Shown piece after piece: positions 14,711-21,820 of a stretch of DNA of 22,711 nucleotides. A model generated the notes under the pieces. The model was not told where the DNA came from, searched no databases, and was given only the letters and a program-made list of their open reading frames with translations. The DNA comes from Stenotrophomonas maltophilia. Lineage in GTDB: Bacteria > Pseudomonadota > Gammaproteobacteria > Xanthomonadales > Xanthomonadaceae. Position numbers and translations under genes: made by a program. The stretch lies in the NCBI GenBank assembly GCA_002435595.1, contig DJBL01000087.1, positions 1 through 22,711 on the forward strand, in the 5' to 3' direction. The stretch's first letter is position 1. Each line of letters begins with the position of its first letter.

Positions 14711-15622
14711 ATGCTGGTTTTCACCCACCCCGCCTGTCTGCAACACGATCCCGGCCGTGGCCATCCCGAATCCCCGCAGCGCCTGCAGGTGGTGCTCGAC
14801 GCCCTGCACGCGGCCTTCCCCGACGCGCTGGACTGGCGCCAGGCACCGGCGGCCAAGCTGGGCGAGCTGGCCCGGGTCCACGACAGCGAACTGATCGACC
14901 TGGTGCTCAAGCCGCAGACCGAGCCGCTGCGCCTGATCGACATGGACACCATGACCTCGCCCGGCTCGGCCAGCGCCGCCCTGCATGCGGCCGGCGCCGG
15001 TGTGGCCGCGGTGGATGCGGTGATGCTCGGCGAAGACCCGGTCGCCTTCTGCGCGGTGCGCCCGCCCGGTCACCACGCCACCGCCAGCACCGCGATGGGC
15101 TTCTGCCTGTTCAACAACATCGCCGTGGCCGCCGCCTATGCGCGCGACCGCTATGGCCTGGAGCGCATCGCCATCGTCGATTTCGACGTGCACCACGGCA
15201 ACGGCACCCAGGACATCTTCATCGCCGACCCCGGCGTGGCCTACTACAGCACCCACCAGGCCGGGCTGTTCCCCAACTCGGGCCTGCGCCGCGACCGTGG
15301 CGCGGGCAACCTGATGAACATCCTGCTGCCACCGGGCAGCGGCGGCTTCCGCTTCCGCAACACCTGGGCCGACGAGATGTTGCCGGCGATCGACGATTTC
15401 CGCCCGCAACTGCTGCTGATCTCGGCCGGCTTCGACGCCCATCTGCGCGATCCGCAGGCCGACCTGATGCTGGAGACCGAGGACTTCGCCTGGATCACCG
15501 CCGAGCTGCGCACGCTGGCGCGTCGGCATGGCGGCGGCCGGGTGGTGTCGATGCTGGAGGGCGGATACGACCTGCAGGCACTGGCCGAATGCGCGGTGGC
15601 CCACGTCGGCCAGCTGCGCTGA
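14711..15622 (+). CDS. Histone deacetylase family protein (class II-like amidohydrolase)
   Basis: The 303-residue protein is a zinc-dependent deacetylase of the histone deacetylase/acetylpolyamine amidohydrolase superfamily. Catalytic residues are visible: the paired histidines His121-His122 in RPPGHHA, zinc ligands Asp159 and His161 in DFDVHHGNGTQ, and zinc ligand Asp242 in SAGFDAH. The conserved tail LEGGYDL is present. The start MLVFTHPACLQHDPGRGHPESP matches the family N-terminus, so the longer open frame back to 14555 is rejected. Bacterial members act on acetylated small molecules such as polyamines or on acetyl-lysine proteins; the substrate here cannot be told from sequence. It follows the adenosyltransferase gene by 34 bases and precedes lptD by 119 bases. 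Confidence 0.93.
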   Translation: MLVFTHPACLQHDPGRGHPESPQRLQVVLDALHAAFPDALDWRQAPAAKLGELARVHDSELIDLVLKPQTEPLRLIDMDTMTSPGSASAALHAAGAGVAAVDAVMLGEDPVAFCAVRPPGHHATASTAMGFCLFNNIAVAAAYARDRYGLERIAIVDFDVHHGNGTQDIFIADPGVAYYSTHQAGLFPNSGLRRDRGAGNLMNILLPPGSGGFRFRNTWADEMLPAIDDFRPQLLLISAGFDAHLRDPQADLMLETEDFAWITAELRTLARRHGGGRVVSMLEGGYDLQALAECAVAHVGQLR

Positions 15623-15660
15623 GGGCTGCGCGGTCCGGGGCCGCGCATGAACCTGAACCT

Positions 15661-15706
15661 TTGCCCGGGCAAGGCCTTCATTGCCCCTATGCAAGGGATG
15701 GGGCAA
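15661..15706. repeat. TTGCCC/GGGCAA inverted repeats upstream of lptD
   Basis: A perfect 12-base palindrome, TTGCCCGGGCAA, is at 15661-15672. A second inverted repeat follows: TTGCCCC at 15681-15687 and GGGGCAA at 15700-15706. Both share the half-site TTGCCC. They fill the gap between the deacetylase gene and lptD, just upstream of a -10-like TACGAT at 15709-15714. Confidence 0.5.
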
Positions 15707-15741
15707 GCTACGATCCGTTTTCGCCCGAATCCGACTACCGC

Positions 15742-18168
15742 GTGCGCCGAGCCCTCCGCCTGCTGCCTCTCCCCCTGAGCATCGCCATCTGCCTGCCGGC
15801 CCTGGCCGACGACAAACCGGTGAACTGGGGCCTGTGCCCAGCCACCGATGTCCTCCCGGTGTTCGACGATGCGCCCAAAGCCGACAAGGCTGCCGCGGCC
15901 ACCCGCGACCAGCAGGACACCGACATCGAGGGGGACCAGCTGTTTGGCACCACCACGGTGCCGCAGTACCAGGGCAACGTTGCGCTCAAGCGCGGCGACC
16001 AGTTCCTGGGCACCGATCACCTGAGCTTTGACACCGAAAGCGGCAACTACATCGCCGAGGGCAACGTCCGTTACCAGGACTCCTCGATCCGGATGGTGGC
16101 CAAGCGTGCCGAAGGCAACCAGGAAGCGGACACCCACAAGATCAGCGATATCCAGTACCAGCTGGTCTCGCGGCGCGGCAACGGCGATGCCGAGTCGGTG
16201 GACCTGCAGGGCGCGGTGGGGCAGATGCACCGCTCCACCTACACCACCTGCGACCCGTCCCAGCCGGTGTGGAAGCTGTCGGCGCCGCAGATCGAAGTGG
16301 ACAACGACGAAGGCTTCGGCACGGCCCGCAACGCAGTGCTGCGGATCGGCAAGGTGCCGATCCTGTGGGCCCCGTACTTCAAGTTCCCGATCGACGACCG
16401 CCGCCAGACCGGCCTGCTGTATCCGCAGCTGGGGCTGTCCGGGCGCAACGGCTTCGATTATGCCCAGCCGATCTACTTCAACCTGGCGCCGAACTACGAC
16501 GACACCTTGACCCCGCGCTACATGAGCAAGCGCGGGATCATGCTCGACAACGAGTTCCGCTATCTGTACGACGGTGGCCGCGGCGAGCTCAAGACCGCCT
16601 ACATGCCCAACGACAAGCTGCGCGACCGTGACCGCGGCCGGGTCGAGTACGGCGGGTACCACAACATCAACGACAACTGGCAGGCCCGCGCCAACCTGGC
16701 CTGGGTCAGCGACGAGCGCTACACCGAGGACTTCTCCAACCGCCTGCTGGGCGTGTCCGCGTCCAACCTGCAGAGCCAGATCGGCATCTACGGCACCGGG
16801 GAGAACTGGACCGCCGGCCTGATGGCCGACTACTGGCAGCTCACCGATTACACCCTGACCGAGAGCGCGCTGCCCTACGCGCGCCAGCCGCGTGCGTTCT
16901 TCACCTGGGACAAGCCGCTGCTGCCGTGGCTGGAAACGGGCGTGTACGCCGAGGCAGTACGCTTCACCCACAAGGACGTGCACGGCAAGATCATCGACGC
17001 CGCCGGCGAGTACGTGCGCGATGGGACCGAGACCGAGATGTTCGGCGGCTCGCGCCTGGACATCAAACCGTATGTGTCGCTGCCGATCACCGGCGCGGCC
17101 TGGTACGTCACCCCCACCCTGGCCTACCGCTATACCGGTTACGACCTGGACCAGGGCCTGGCCGACCAGATCCGCCTGCAGAACCTGAGCGCGGCCGGGA
17201 TCACCAATCCCACGCCTGAGCAGCTGCGCGGCAACACCTCGCCTAGCCGCAGCCTGCCGATCGCCAGCCTGGACGCGGGCATGTTCTTCGACCGCGAGAC
17301 CACCATCGGCGGCAAGTCGTTCCTGCACACCCTGGAGCCGCGCCTGTTCTACCTGCGCACGCCCTACCGTGACCAGAGCGACCTGCCGATCTTCGATACC
17401 CGCGACTTCACCTTCAGCTGGGGCCAGCTGTTCCGCGACTCGCGCTACACCGGCGCCGACCGCCAGAACGATGCCAACCAGCTGACCATGGCGCTGAGCA
17501 CCCGCTTCATCGACCAGACCACCGGCAAGGAGCGCTTCTCGGGCAGCATCGGCCAGATCCTGTACTTCGACGACTCGCGGGTAACCATCAACAACGCGCA
17601 GTCGCCGGTGGAACAGGGCAAGTCGGCCTGGATCGCCGATGCCAATTACGCCATCAACGACCGCTGGAACCTGGGCGCCACCTACCAGTGGGATCCCAAG
17701 TACAAGCGCGAGGACCTGGCCAGCGTGCGCGCGCGCTACCTGATGTCCAACGACGGCATCGTCAACCTCACCTACCGCCACCGCCTCAACCCCGATGGCA
17801 CCAACCTGCTCAAGCAGGCCGACCTGTCCTTCCTGTACCCGGTCAGCCCGCGCTGGAGCCTGGTGGGGCGGTATTACTACTCCATCGAAGACCGCAAGCC
17901 GCTGGAAATCATCGGTGGCGTGCAGTGGGACAGCTGCTGCCTGGCCGTTCGCGCCCTGGCCCGCCGCTACGTGCGCAACCGCGAAGGCGAGCTGAACAAC
18001 TCCTTCCAGATCGAGTTCGTGCTCAAGGGCCTGAGCTCCATCGGCCAGGACACGGACCGTACCTTGCGCCGTGCTATTCTCGGGTACTACCGAGACGACC
18101 TCTATCTCGTGCCGCCCAGCAACACCGGGGCTGACCGCGACGACTACGATCCGAACCTGATCCCATGA
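15742..18168 (+). CDS. lptD: LPS-assembly outer-membrane protein LptD
   Basis: LptD, with the lipoprotein LptE, inserts lipopolysaccharide into the outer leaflet of the outer membrane. From the GTG at 15742 the protein has 808 residues with a signal peptide (MRRALRLLPLPLSIAICLPALA, cleavage near residue 22). The periplasmic OstA/LptA-like beta-jellyroll follows (about 90-250), then the large 26-stranded barrel. All four cysteines used for the disulfides of mature E. coli LptD have counterparts: Cys32, Cys170 and the adjacent Cys732-Cys733. The GTG is chosen because the signal peptide begins there; the open frame back to 15589 runs into the deacetylase gene. No ribosome site is seen. The stop overlaps the surA ATG (ATGA). 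SurA is the chaperone that assembles LptD, so the coupling makes sense. Confidence 0.97.
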   Translation: MRRALRLLPLPLSIAICLPALADDKPVNWGLCPATDVLPVFDDAPKADKAAAATRDQQDTDIEGDQLFGTTTVPQYQGNVALKRGDQFLGTDHLSFDTESGNYIAEGNVRYQDSSIRMVAKRAEGNQEADTHKISDIQYQLVSRRGNGDAESVDLQGAVGQMHRSTYTTCDPSQPVWKLSAPQIEVDNDEGFGTARNAVLRIGKVPILWAPYFKFPIDDRRQTGLLYPQLGLSGRNGFDYAQPIYFNLAPNYDDTLTPRYMSKRGIMLDNEFRYLYDGGRGELKTAYMPNDKLRDRDRGRVEYGGYHNINDNWQARANLAWVSDERYTEDFSNRLLGVSASNLQSQIGIYGTGENWTAGLMADYWQLTDYTLTESALPYARQPRAFFTWDKPLLPWLETGVYAEAVRFTHKDVHGKIIDAAGEYVRDGTETEMFGGSRLDIKPYVSLPITGAAWYVTPTLAYRYTGYDLDQGLADQIRLQNLSAAGITNPTPEQLRGNTSPSRSLPIASLDAGMFFDRETTIGGKSFLHTLEPRLFYLRTPYRDQSDLPIFDTRDFTFSWGQLFRDSRYTGADRQNDANQLTMALSTRFIDQTTGKERFSGSIGQILYFDDSRVTINNAQSPVEQGKSAWIADANYAINDRWNLGATYQWDPKYKREDLASVRARYLMSNDGIVNLTYRHRLNPDGTNLLKQADLSFLYPVSPRWSLVGRYYYSIEDRKPLEIIGGVQWDSCCLAVRALARRYVRNREGELNNSFQIEFVLKGLSSIGQDTDRTLRRAILGYYRDDLYLVPPSNTGADRDDYDPNLIP

Positions 18169-19520
18169 CCAAGACCCTTCCCGTTCTACTCGCTTCCCTG
18201 CTGGCGGTCTCCACCGTCTCCGCACCGCTGCAGGTGCTGGCCCAGCAGAGCCAGCCGCTGGATCGCATTGCCGCCATCGTCGATGAAGACGTGGTGCTGC
18301 AGAGCGAACTGGACCGTGCGATCCAGAACATCAAGGCGCAGTACGTCGGCCGCGAAAACCAGCTGCCGCCGGATGAAGTGCTCAGCCGCCAGGTGCTCGA
18401 GCGCCTGGTCCTGGTCAAGCTGCAGGTGGCCCGCGCCGAAAGCAGCGGCATCAAGGTCGGCGACCAGGAGCTCAACCAGGCCCTGAACGCGATCGCCCAG
18501 CAGAATGGCTCCACCCTGGACGCCCTGCGCCAGCGCCTGGCCCACGACGGCATCGATTTCAACGACTTCCGCGCCTCGGTGCGGGATGAAATCACCGTGC
18601 AGCGCCTGCGCCAGAGCTTTGCGCAGAGCCGGATCAGCGTCAGCGAGGGCGAAGTGGATGCCGCGCTGAAGCAGCAGGCCACCGTGGGGACCCAGTACCA
18701 CCTGGCGCACATCCTGATCGCCCTGCCCGAAGGCGCCACTGCCGACCAGATCAGCACCGGCCAGAAGAAGGCCGATGGCGTCAAGGCACTGCTGGACAAG
18801 GGCGAGCTGGACTTCAACGCCGCCGCGGTGCGCTATTCCGACAGCCCCAACGCGCTGGAAGGCGGCGACCTGGGCTGGCGCTCGCTGGATGAAATCCCCA
18901 ATGCGTTCGCGCAGATGATGGCCCAGATGAAGGCCGGCGACGTGGTCGGACCGATCCGCGGCCCGAGCGGCTTCCAGCTGCTCAAGCTGGTGGAAGTGCG
19001 CGATGCCAGCGCCGCCGCCAGTGGCCAGAGCATCACCGAATACCACGGCCGGCACATCCTGGTGCGCGTCACCGACCAGCAGGACAACGCGGCCGCCAAG
19101 GCCAAGATCGACACCCTGCGCGCGCGCATCGCAGGCGGCGCCGACTTCCAGGAGGTGGCCAAGGAGTCGTCCGAGGACACCAACAGCAAGGGCCAGGGCG
19201 GTGATCTGGGCTGGTTCCCGGTCGACGCGTTCGGTCCGGACTTCGGCAAGCAGGTCAGCGGCGTGGCCGACGGCGGCGTCAGCCAGCCGTTCCGCACCGA
19301 TGCCGGCTGGCACATCGTGCAGCGCGTTGCCACGCGCCAGACCGATGCCACCACCGACAACCAGCGCGCGCAGATCCGCGAAACCATCGGCCGTCGCAAG
19401 CTGGAAGAAGAGTACAACCGCTTCCTGCAGGAACTGCGTGGCGAAGCCTACGTGAACCTGCGTACCGGCGCCGACAACGCCGACGGCACCAGCACCACCC
19501 CGCCGCCGCCGCAGTCCTGA
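18165..19520 (+). CDS. surA: Periplasmic chaperone and peptidyl-prolyl isomerase SurA
   Basis: SurA helps fold and deliver outer-membrane proteins, LptD among them, to the BAM complex. The 451-residue protein has a signal peptide (about 1-26, ending VLA-QQ) and the N-terminal chaperone domain starting LDRIAAIVDEDVVLQSELD. Two parvulin domains follow: the first around YHLAHILIALPE to FQLLKLVEVRD (about 180-283), the second around YHGRHILVRVTD to WHIVQRVATRQ (about 290-395). A C-terminal helix (IRETIGRRKLEEEYNRFLQEL) completes the core domain. A proline-rich tail (TTPPPPQS) is extra compared with E. coli SurA (428 residues). The start overlaps the lptD stop by four bases. GAGGT at the end of the gene serves pdxA. 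Confidence 0.97.
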   Translation: MTKTLPVLLASLLAVSTVSAPLQVLAQQSQPLDRIAAIVDEDVVLQSELDRAIQNIKAQYVGRENQLPPDEVLSRQVLERLVLVKLQVARAESSGIKVGDQELNQALNAIAQQNGSTLDALRQRLAHDGIDFNDFRASVRDEITVQRLRQSFAQSRISVSEGEVDAALKQQATVGTQYHLAHILIALPEGATADQISTGQKKADGVKALLDKGELDFNAAAVRYSDSPNALEGGDLGWRSLDEIPNAFAQMMAQMKAGDVVGPIRGPSGFQLLKLVEVRDASAAASGQSITEYHGRHILVRVTDQQDNAAAKAKIDTLRARIAGGADFQEVAKESSEDTNSKGQGGDLGWFPVDAFGPDFGKQVSGVADGGVSQPFRTDAGWHIVQRVATRQTDATTDNQRAQIRETIGRRKLEEEYNRFLQELRGEAYVNLRTGADNADGTSTTPPPPQS

Positions 19521-19530
19521 GGTCTGGCCG

Positions 19531-20511
19531 ATGATCCCGCAGCTCGCTCTGGTACCGGGCGAGCCCGCCGGGATCGGCCCTGAACTCTGCGTCCGCCTGG
19601 TCCAGCAGCCGCGCCCGGATTGCCGGCTGCTCGCCTTCGCCGACCCCGATACCCTGCACGCCGCTGCCGCGGCGCTGTCGCTGCCGCTGCAGCTCCTGCC
19701 TGAAGACGCCATCGCCCGCCAGCCGGGCGATCTGCCGCTGCGCGCGGTGCGCAACGCCCACCCCGCCCGTTTCGGCCACACCGACCCGGCCAATGCCGGC
19801 GCGGTGATCGGTGCCTTGCTGCAGGCCGGCCAGGCCTGCCTGGACGGCTCGCTGCACGGGGTGGTCACCGGCCCGGTGCACAAGGCGGTGATCAACCAGG
19901 GCGGCATCGCCTACAGCGGCACCACCGAACTGCTGGCCGACCAGGCCGGCGTCGAGGTGGTGATGATGCTGGCCAACGAGATCGTGCGCGTGGCCCTGGC
20001 CACCACCCACCTGCCGCTGCGCGCGGTGGCCGATGCGATCACCACCGACGGCCTGGCGCGCACCCTGCGCACCGTGCACGCAGCGATGCACCACCAGTTC
20101 GGCATCGCGGTGCCCCGCATCGCCGTGCTCGGCCTCAATCCGCATGCTGGCGAAGACGGCCACCTCGGCCGCGAGGAGCTGGACCTGATCATCCCGTTGC
20201 TGGAGCGGCTGCGCGCCGAAGGCATGGACCTGGTCGGGCCGCTGCCGGCCGACACCGCCTTCCTGCCGGCCAAGCTGGCCGGTTTCGATGCGGTGCTGGC
20301 CATGTACCACGACCAGGGCCTGCCGGTGCTCAAGTACAGCGGCTTCGAGCAGGCGGTCAACATCACCCTGGGCCTGCCCTACCCGCGGGTCGCGGTCGAC
20401 CACGGCACCGCGCTGGACCTGGCCGGCCGCGGCGTCGCCGACCCTTCCAGCCTCCTCGCTGCCACCGGGCTGTGTGCCCGGCTGGCGCGGCAACGTAAGA
20501 TGACGCCATGA
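19531..20511 (+). CDS. pdxA: 4-hydroxythreonine-4-phosphate dehydrogenase PdxA
   Basis: PdxA oxidises 4-phosphohydroxy-L-threonine in the pathway to pyridoxal 5'-phosphate; PdxJ then condenses the product. The 326-residue protein carries the substrate loop GEPAGIGPE near the start and the block VTGPVHKAVINQGG. Metal-ligand histidines lie in GTTELLA...THLPLRAV and MYHDQGLPVLK, and GLNPHAGEDGHLG is the conserved signature. E. coli PdxA has 329 residues, so it is complete. A GAGGT site overlaps the surA stop eight bases before the ATG. The gene ends with a four-base ATGA overlap with rsmA, the same arrangement as in enterobacteria and pseudomonads, so the cluster is surely co-transcribed here. 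Confidence 0.96.
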   Translation: MIPQLALVPGEPAGIGPELCVRLVQQPRPDCRLLAFADPDTLHAAAAALSLPLQLLPEDAIARQPGDLPLRAVRNAHPARFGHTDPANAGAVIGALLQAGQACLDGSLHGVVTGPVHKAVINQGGIAYSGTTELLADQAGVEVVMMLANEIVRVALATTHLPLRAVADAITTDGLARTLRTVHAAMHHQFGIAVPRIAVLGLNPHAGEDGHLGREELDLIIPLLERLRAEGMDLVGPLPADTAFLPAKLAGFDAVLAMYHDQGLPVLKYSGFEQAVNITLGLPYPRVAVDHGTALDLAGRGVADPSSLLAATGLCARLARQRKMTP

Positions 20512-21335
20512 CTTCCTCGTATTCCTCCTCCGCCGGCGGCTTCACCGCGCCGCCCAAAAAGCAGCTGGGCCAGCACTTCCTGGCCGACCGCAGCTACATC
20601 GACAAGATCGTGCTGGCGGTCAACCCCAAGGACGACGACCGCCTGGTCGAGATCGGCCCGGGCCAGGGTGCGATCACCCTGCCGCTGCTGCGCCGCCACC
20701 CGCGCCTGACCGTGATCGAGTTCGATCGCGACCTGATCGCCCCGCTGACCGCCGCGGCCGAGCCGCTGGGCGAGCTGACCATCGTGCACCGCGACGTGCT
20801 GCAGGTGGATTTCACCGCCCTGGCCGGCGACGGCCAGATCCGCCTGGTCGGCAACCTGCCCTACAACATCTCCTCGCCGATCCTGTTCCATGCCATGGAG
20901 CACGCCGCGGTGATCCGCGACATGCACTTCATGCTGCAGAAGGAAGTGGTGGACCGCATGGCCGCCGAGCCGGGCAGCAAGGTCTACGGCCGGCTCAGCG
21001 TGATGCTGCAGGCCTGGTGCAAGGTGACCTCGCTGTTCGTGGTGCCGCCGGGTGCGTTCCGGCCGCCACCGAAGGTGGACTCGGCGGTGGTGCGGCTGAT
21101 CCCGCGCGACCCGGCCACGGTCGGCATCCTGGACCGCAAGCGCTTTGCCGAGGTGGTCCGCGCGGCGTTCGGCCAGCGCCGCAAGACCCTGCGCAACGCA
21201 TTGAACGGGGTCTGCACGCCGGAGCAGTTCGAGGCCGCCGGGGTGCGCAGCGATGCGCGCGCCGAGCAGTTGGAGGTGGCCCAGTTCATCGCGCTGGCCA
21301 ACGTGCCGCGCGTGGACGCCGACGCCGCGCCCTGA
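20508..21335 (+). CDS. rsmA: 16S rRNA dimethyladenosine transferase RsmA (KsgA)
   Basis: RsmA dimethylates A1518 and A1519 near the 3' end of 16S rRNA, a late checkpoint in 30S assembly; its loss gives kasugamycin resistance. The 275-residue protein has the typical KKQLGQHFL start block (about 17-25) and SAM loop EIGPGQGAIT. The acidic residue of VIEFDRDL, the catalytic NLPYNIS motif, and the C-terminal RNA-contacting domain with FRPPPKVDSAVV and AFGQRRKTLRNAL are all present. The start overlaps the pdxA stop (ATGA) and adds a serine-rich ten-residue N-terminus before the conserved part. A hairpin and a separate promoter-like element lie before apaG, so apaG may be uncoupled from this operon. 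Confidence 0.97.
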   Translation: MTSSYSSSAGGFTAPPKKQLGQHFLADRSYIDKIVLAVNPKDDDRLVEIGPGQGAITLPLLRRHPRLTVIEFDRDLIAPLTAAAEPLGELTIVHRDVLQVDFTALAGDGQIRLVGNLPYNISSPILFHAMEHAAVIRDMHFMLQKEVVDRMAAEPGSKVYGRLSVMLQAWCKVTSLFVVPPGAFRPPPKVDSAVVRLIPRDPATVGILDRKRFAEVVRAAFGQRRKTLRNALNGVCTPEQFEAAGVRSDARAEQLEVAQFIALANVPRVDADAAP

Positions 21336-21365
21336 GCATGAACGCGGCGTACCGCCTGTAGAGGG

Positions 21366-21386
21366 GCGCGTCAGCGATTGACGCGC
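21366..21386 (+). terminator. Hairpin after rsmA
   Basis: GCGCGTCA at 21366-21373 pairs perfectly with TGACGCGC at 21379-21386 around a GCGAT loop, 30 bases after the rsmA stop. No T-run follows directly. GTAG occurs at 21358-21361, but four unpaired bases separate it from the stem, so it is at best a degenerate SMAG element. It may weaken readthrough into apaG. Confidence 0.4.
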
Positions 21387-21411
21387 TCACCTCAAACTGC
21401 ACAACTTTCTC

Positions 21412-21417
21412 TAAACT
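21412..21417 (+). promoter_or_regulatory. Candidate -10 box for a leaderless apaG transcript
   Basis: TAAACT matches the -10 consensus in four of six bases and stands exactly six bases before the apaG ATG. This puts the expected start of transcription on the start codon. No Shine-Dalgarno sequence precedes apaG. A -35-like TTGACG is at 21378-21383, but the 28-base spacing is too long. The same word TAAACT precedes glnS. Confidence 0.4.
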
Positions 21418-21423
21418 GCCTGC

Positions 21424-21807
21424 ATGAACGACGCTGCACACTACGCGATCTCGGTCGAGGTCGCCCCGCGCTTCCTCGACGACCAGTCCACCCCGGAGGA
21501 CGGGCGCTACGCGTTCGCCTACACCATCCGCATCCACAACGGCGGCCGCATCGCCGCGCGCCTGGTGGCGCGCCACTGGCGCATCACCGATGCCAACGGG
21601 CGCACCGAACACGTGGATGGCGACGGGGTGATCGGCGAGCAGCCGCGCCTGCGCCCGGGTGAAGACTTCCGTTACACCTCCGGTGTCATGCTGGAAACCG
21701 AACACGGCACGATGCAGGGGCATTACGACATGGTGGCCGACGATGGCACCGAGTTCGCCGCACCGATCGCGCCGTTCGTGCTGACCGTTCCACGCACACT
21801 GCACTGA
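21424..21807 (+). CDS. apaG: ApaG protein (DUF525, Co2+/Mg2+ efflux protein family)
   Basis: ApaG is a small immunoglobulin-like beta-sandwich protein found next to apaH in many proteobacteria. It was named for cobalt/magnesium efflux phenotypes, but its biochemical role is unsettled. The 127-residue protein is complete. The strand-rich start YAISVEVAPRFLDDQSTPEDGRYAFAYTIRI is typical, as are ARHWRITDANG, the signature GVIGEQPRLRPGEDFRYTSG, and the GTMQGHYDMV motif. Length is normal (E. coli 125). The ATG at 21424 has no ribosome site, in line with a leaderless transcript. apaH follows after 13 bases, so the pair is an operon, perhaps with rsmA. Confidence 0.96.
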   Translation: MNDAAHYAISVEVAPRFLDDQSTPEDGRYAFAYTIRIHNGGRIAARLVARHWRITDANGRTEHVDGDGVIGEQPRLRPGEDFRYTSGVMLETEHGTMQGHYDMVADDGTEFAAPIAPFVLTVPRTLH

Positions 21808-21820
21808 TGGAGGCGCGCGC

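Noticed and set aside
15244..18225. A 993-codon open frame on the minus strand opposite lptD
   Set aside because: It is antisense to lptD and extends into the deacetylase gene; its His/Val/Gly/Gln/Ala-rich composition with no domain is a codon-bias shadow of a high-GC gene.
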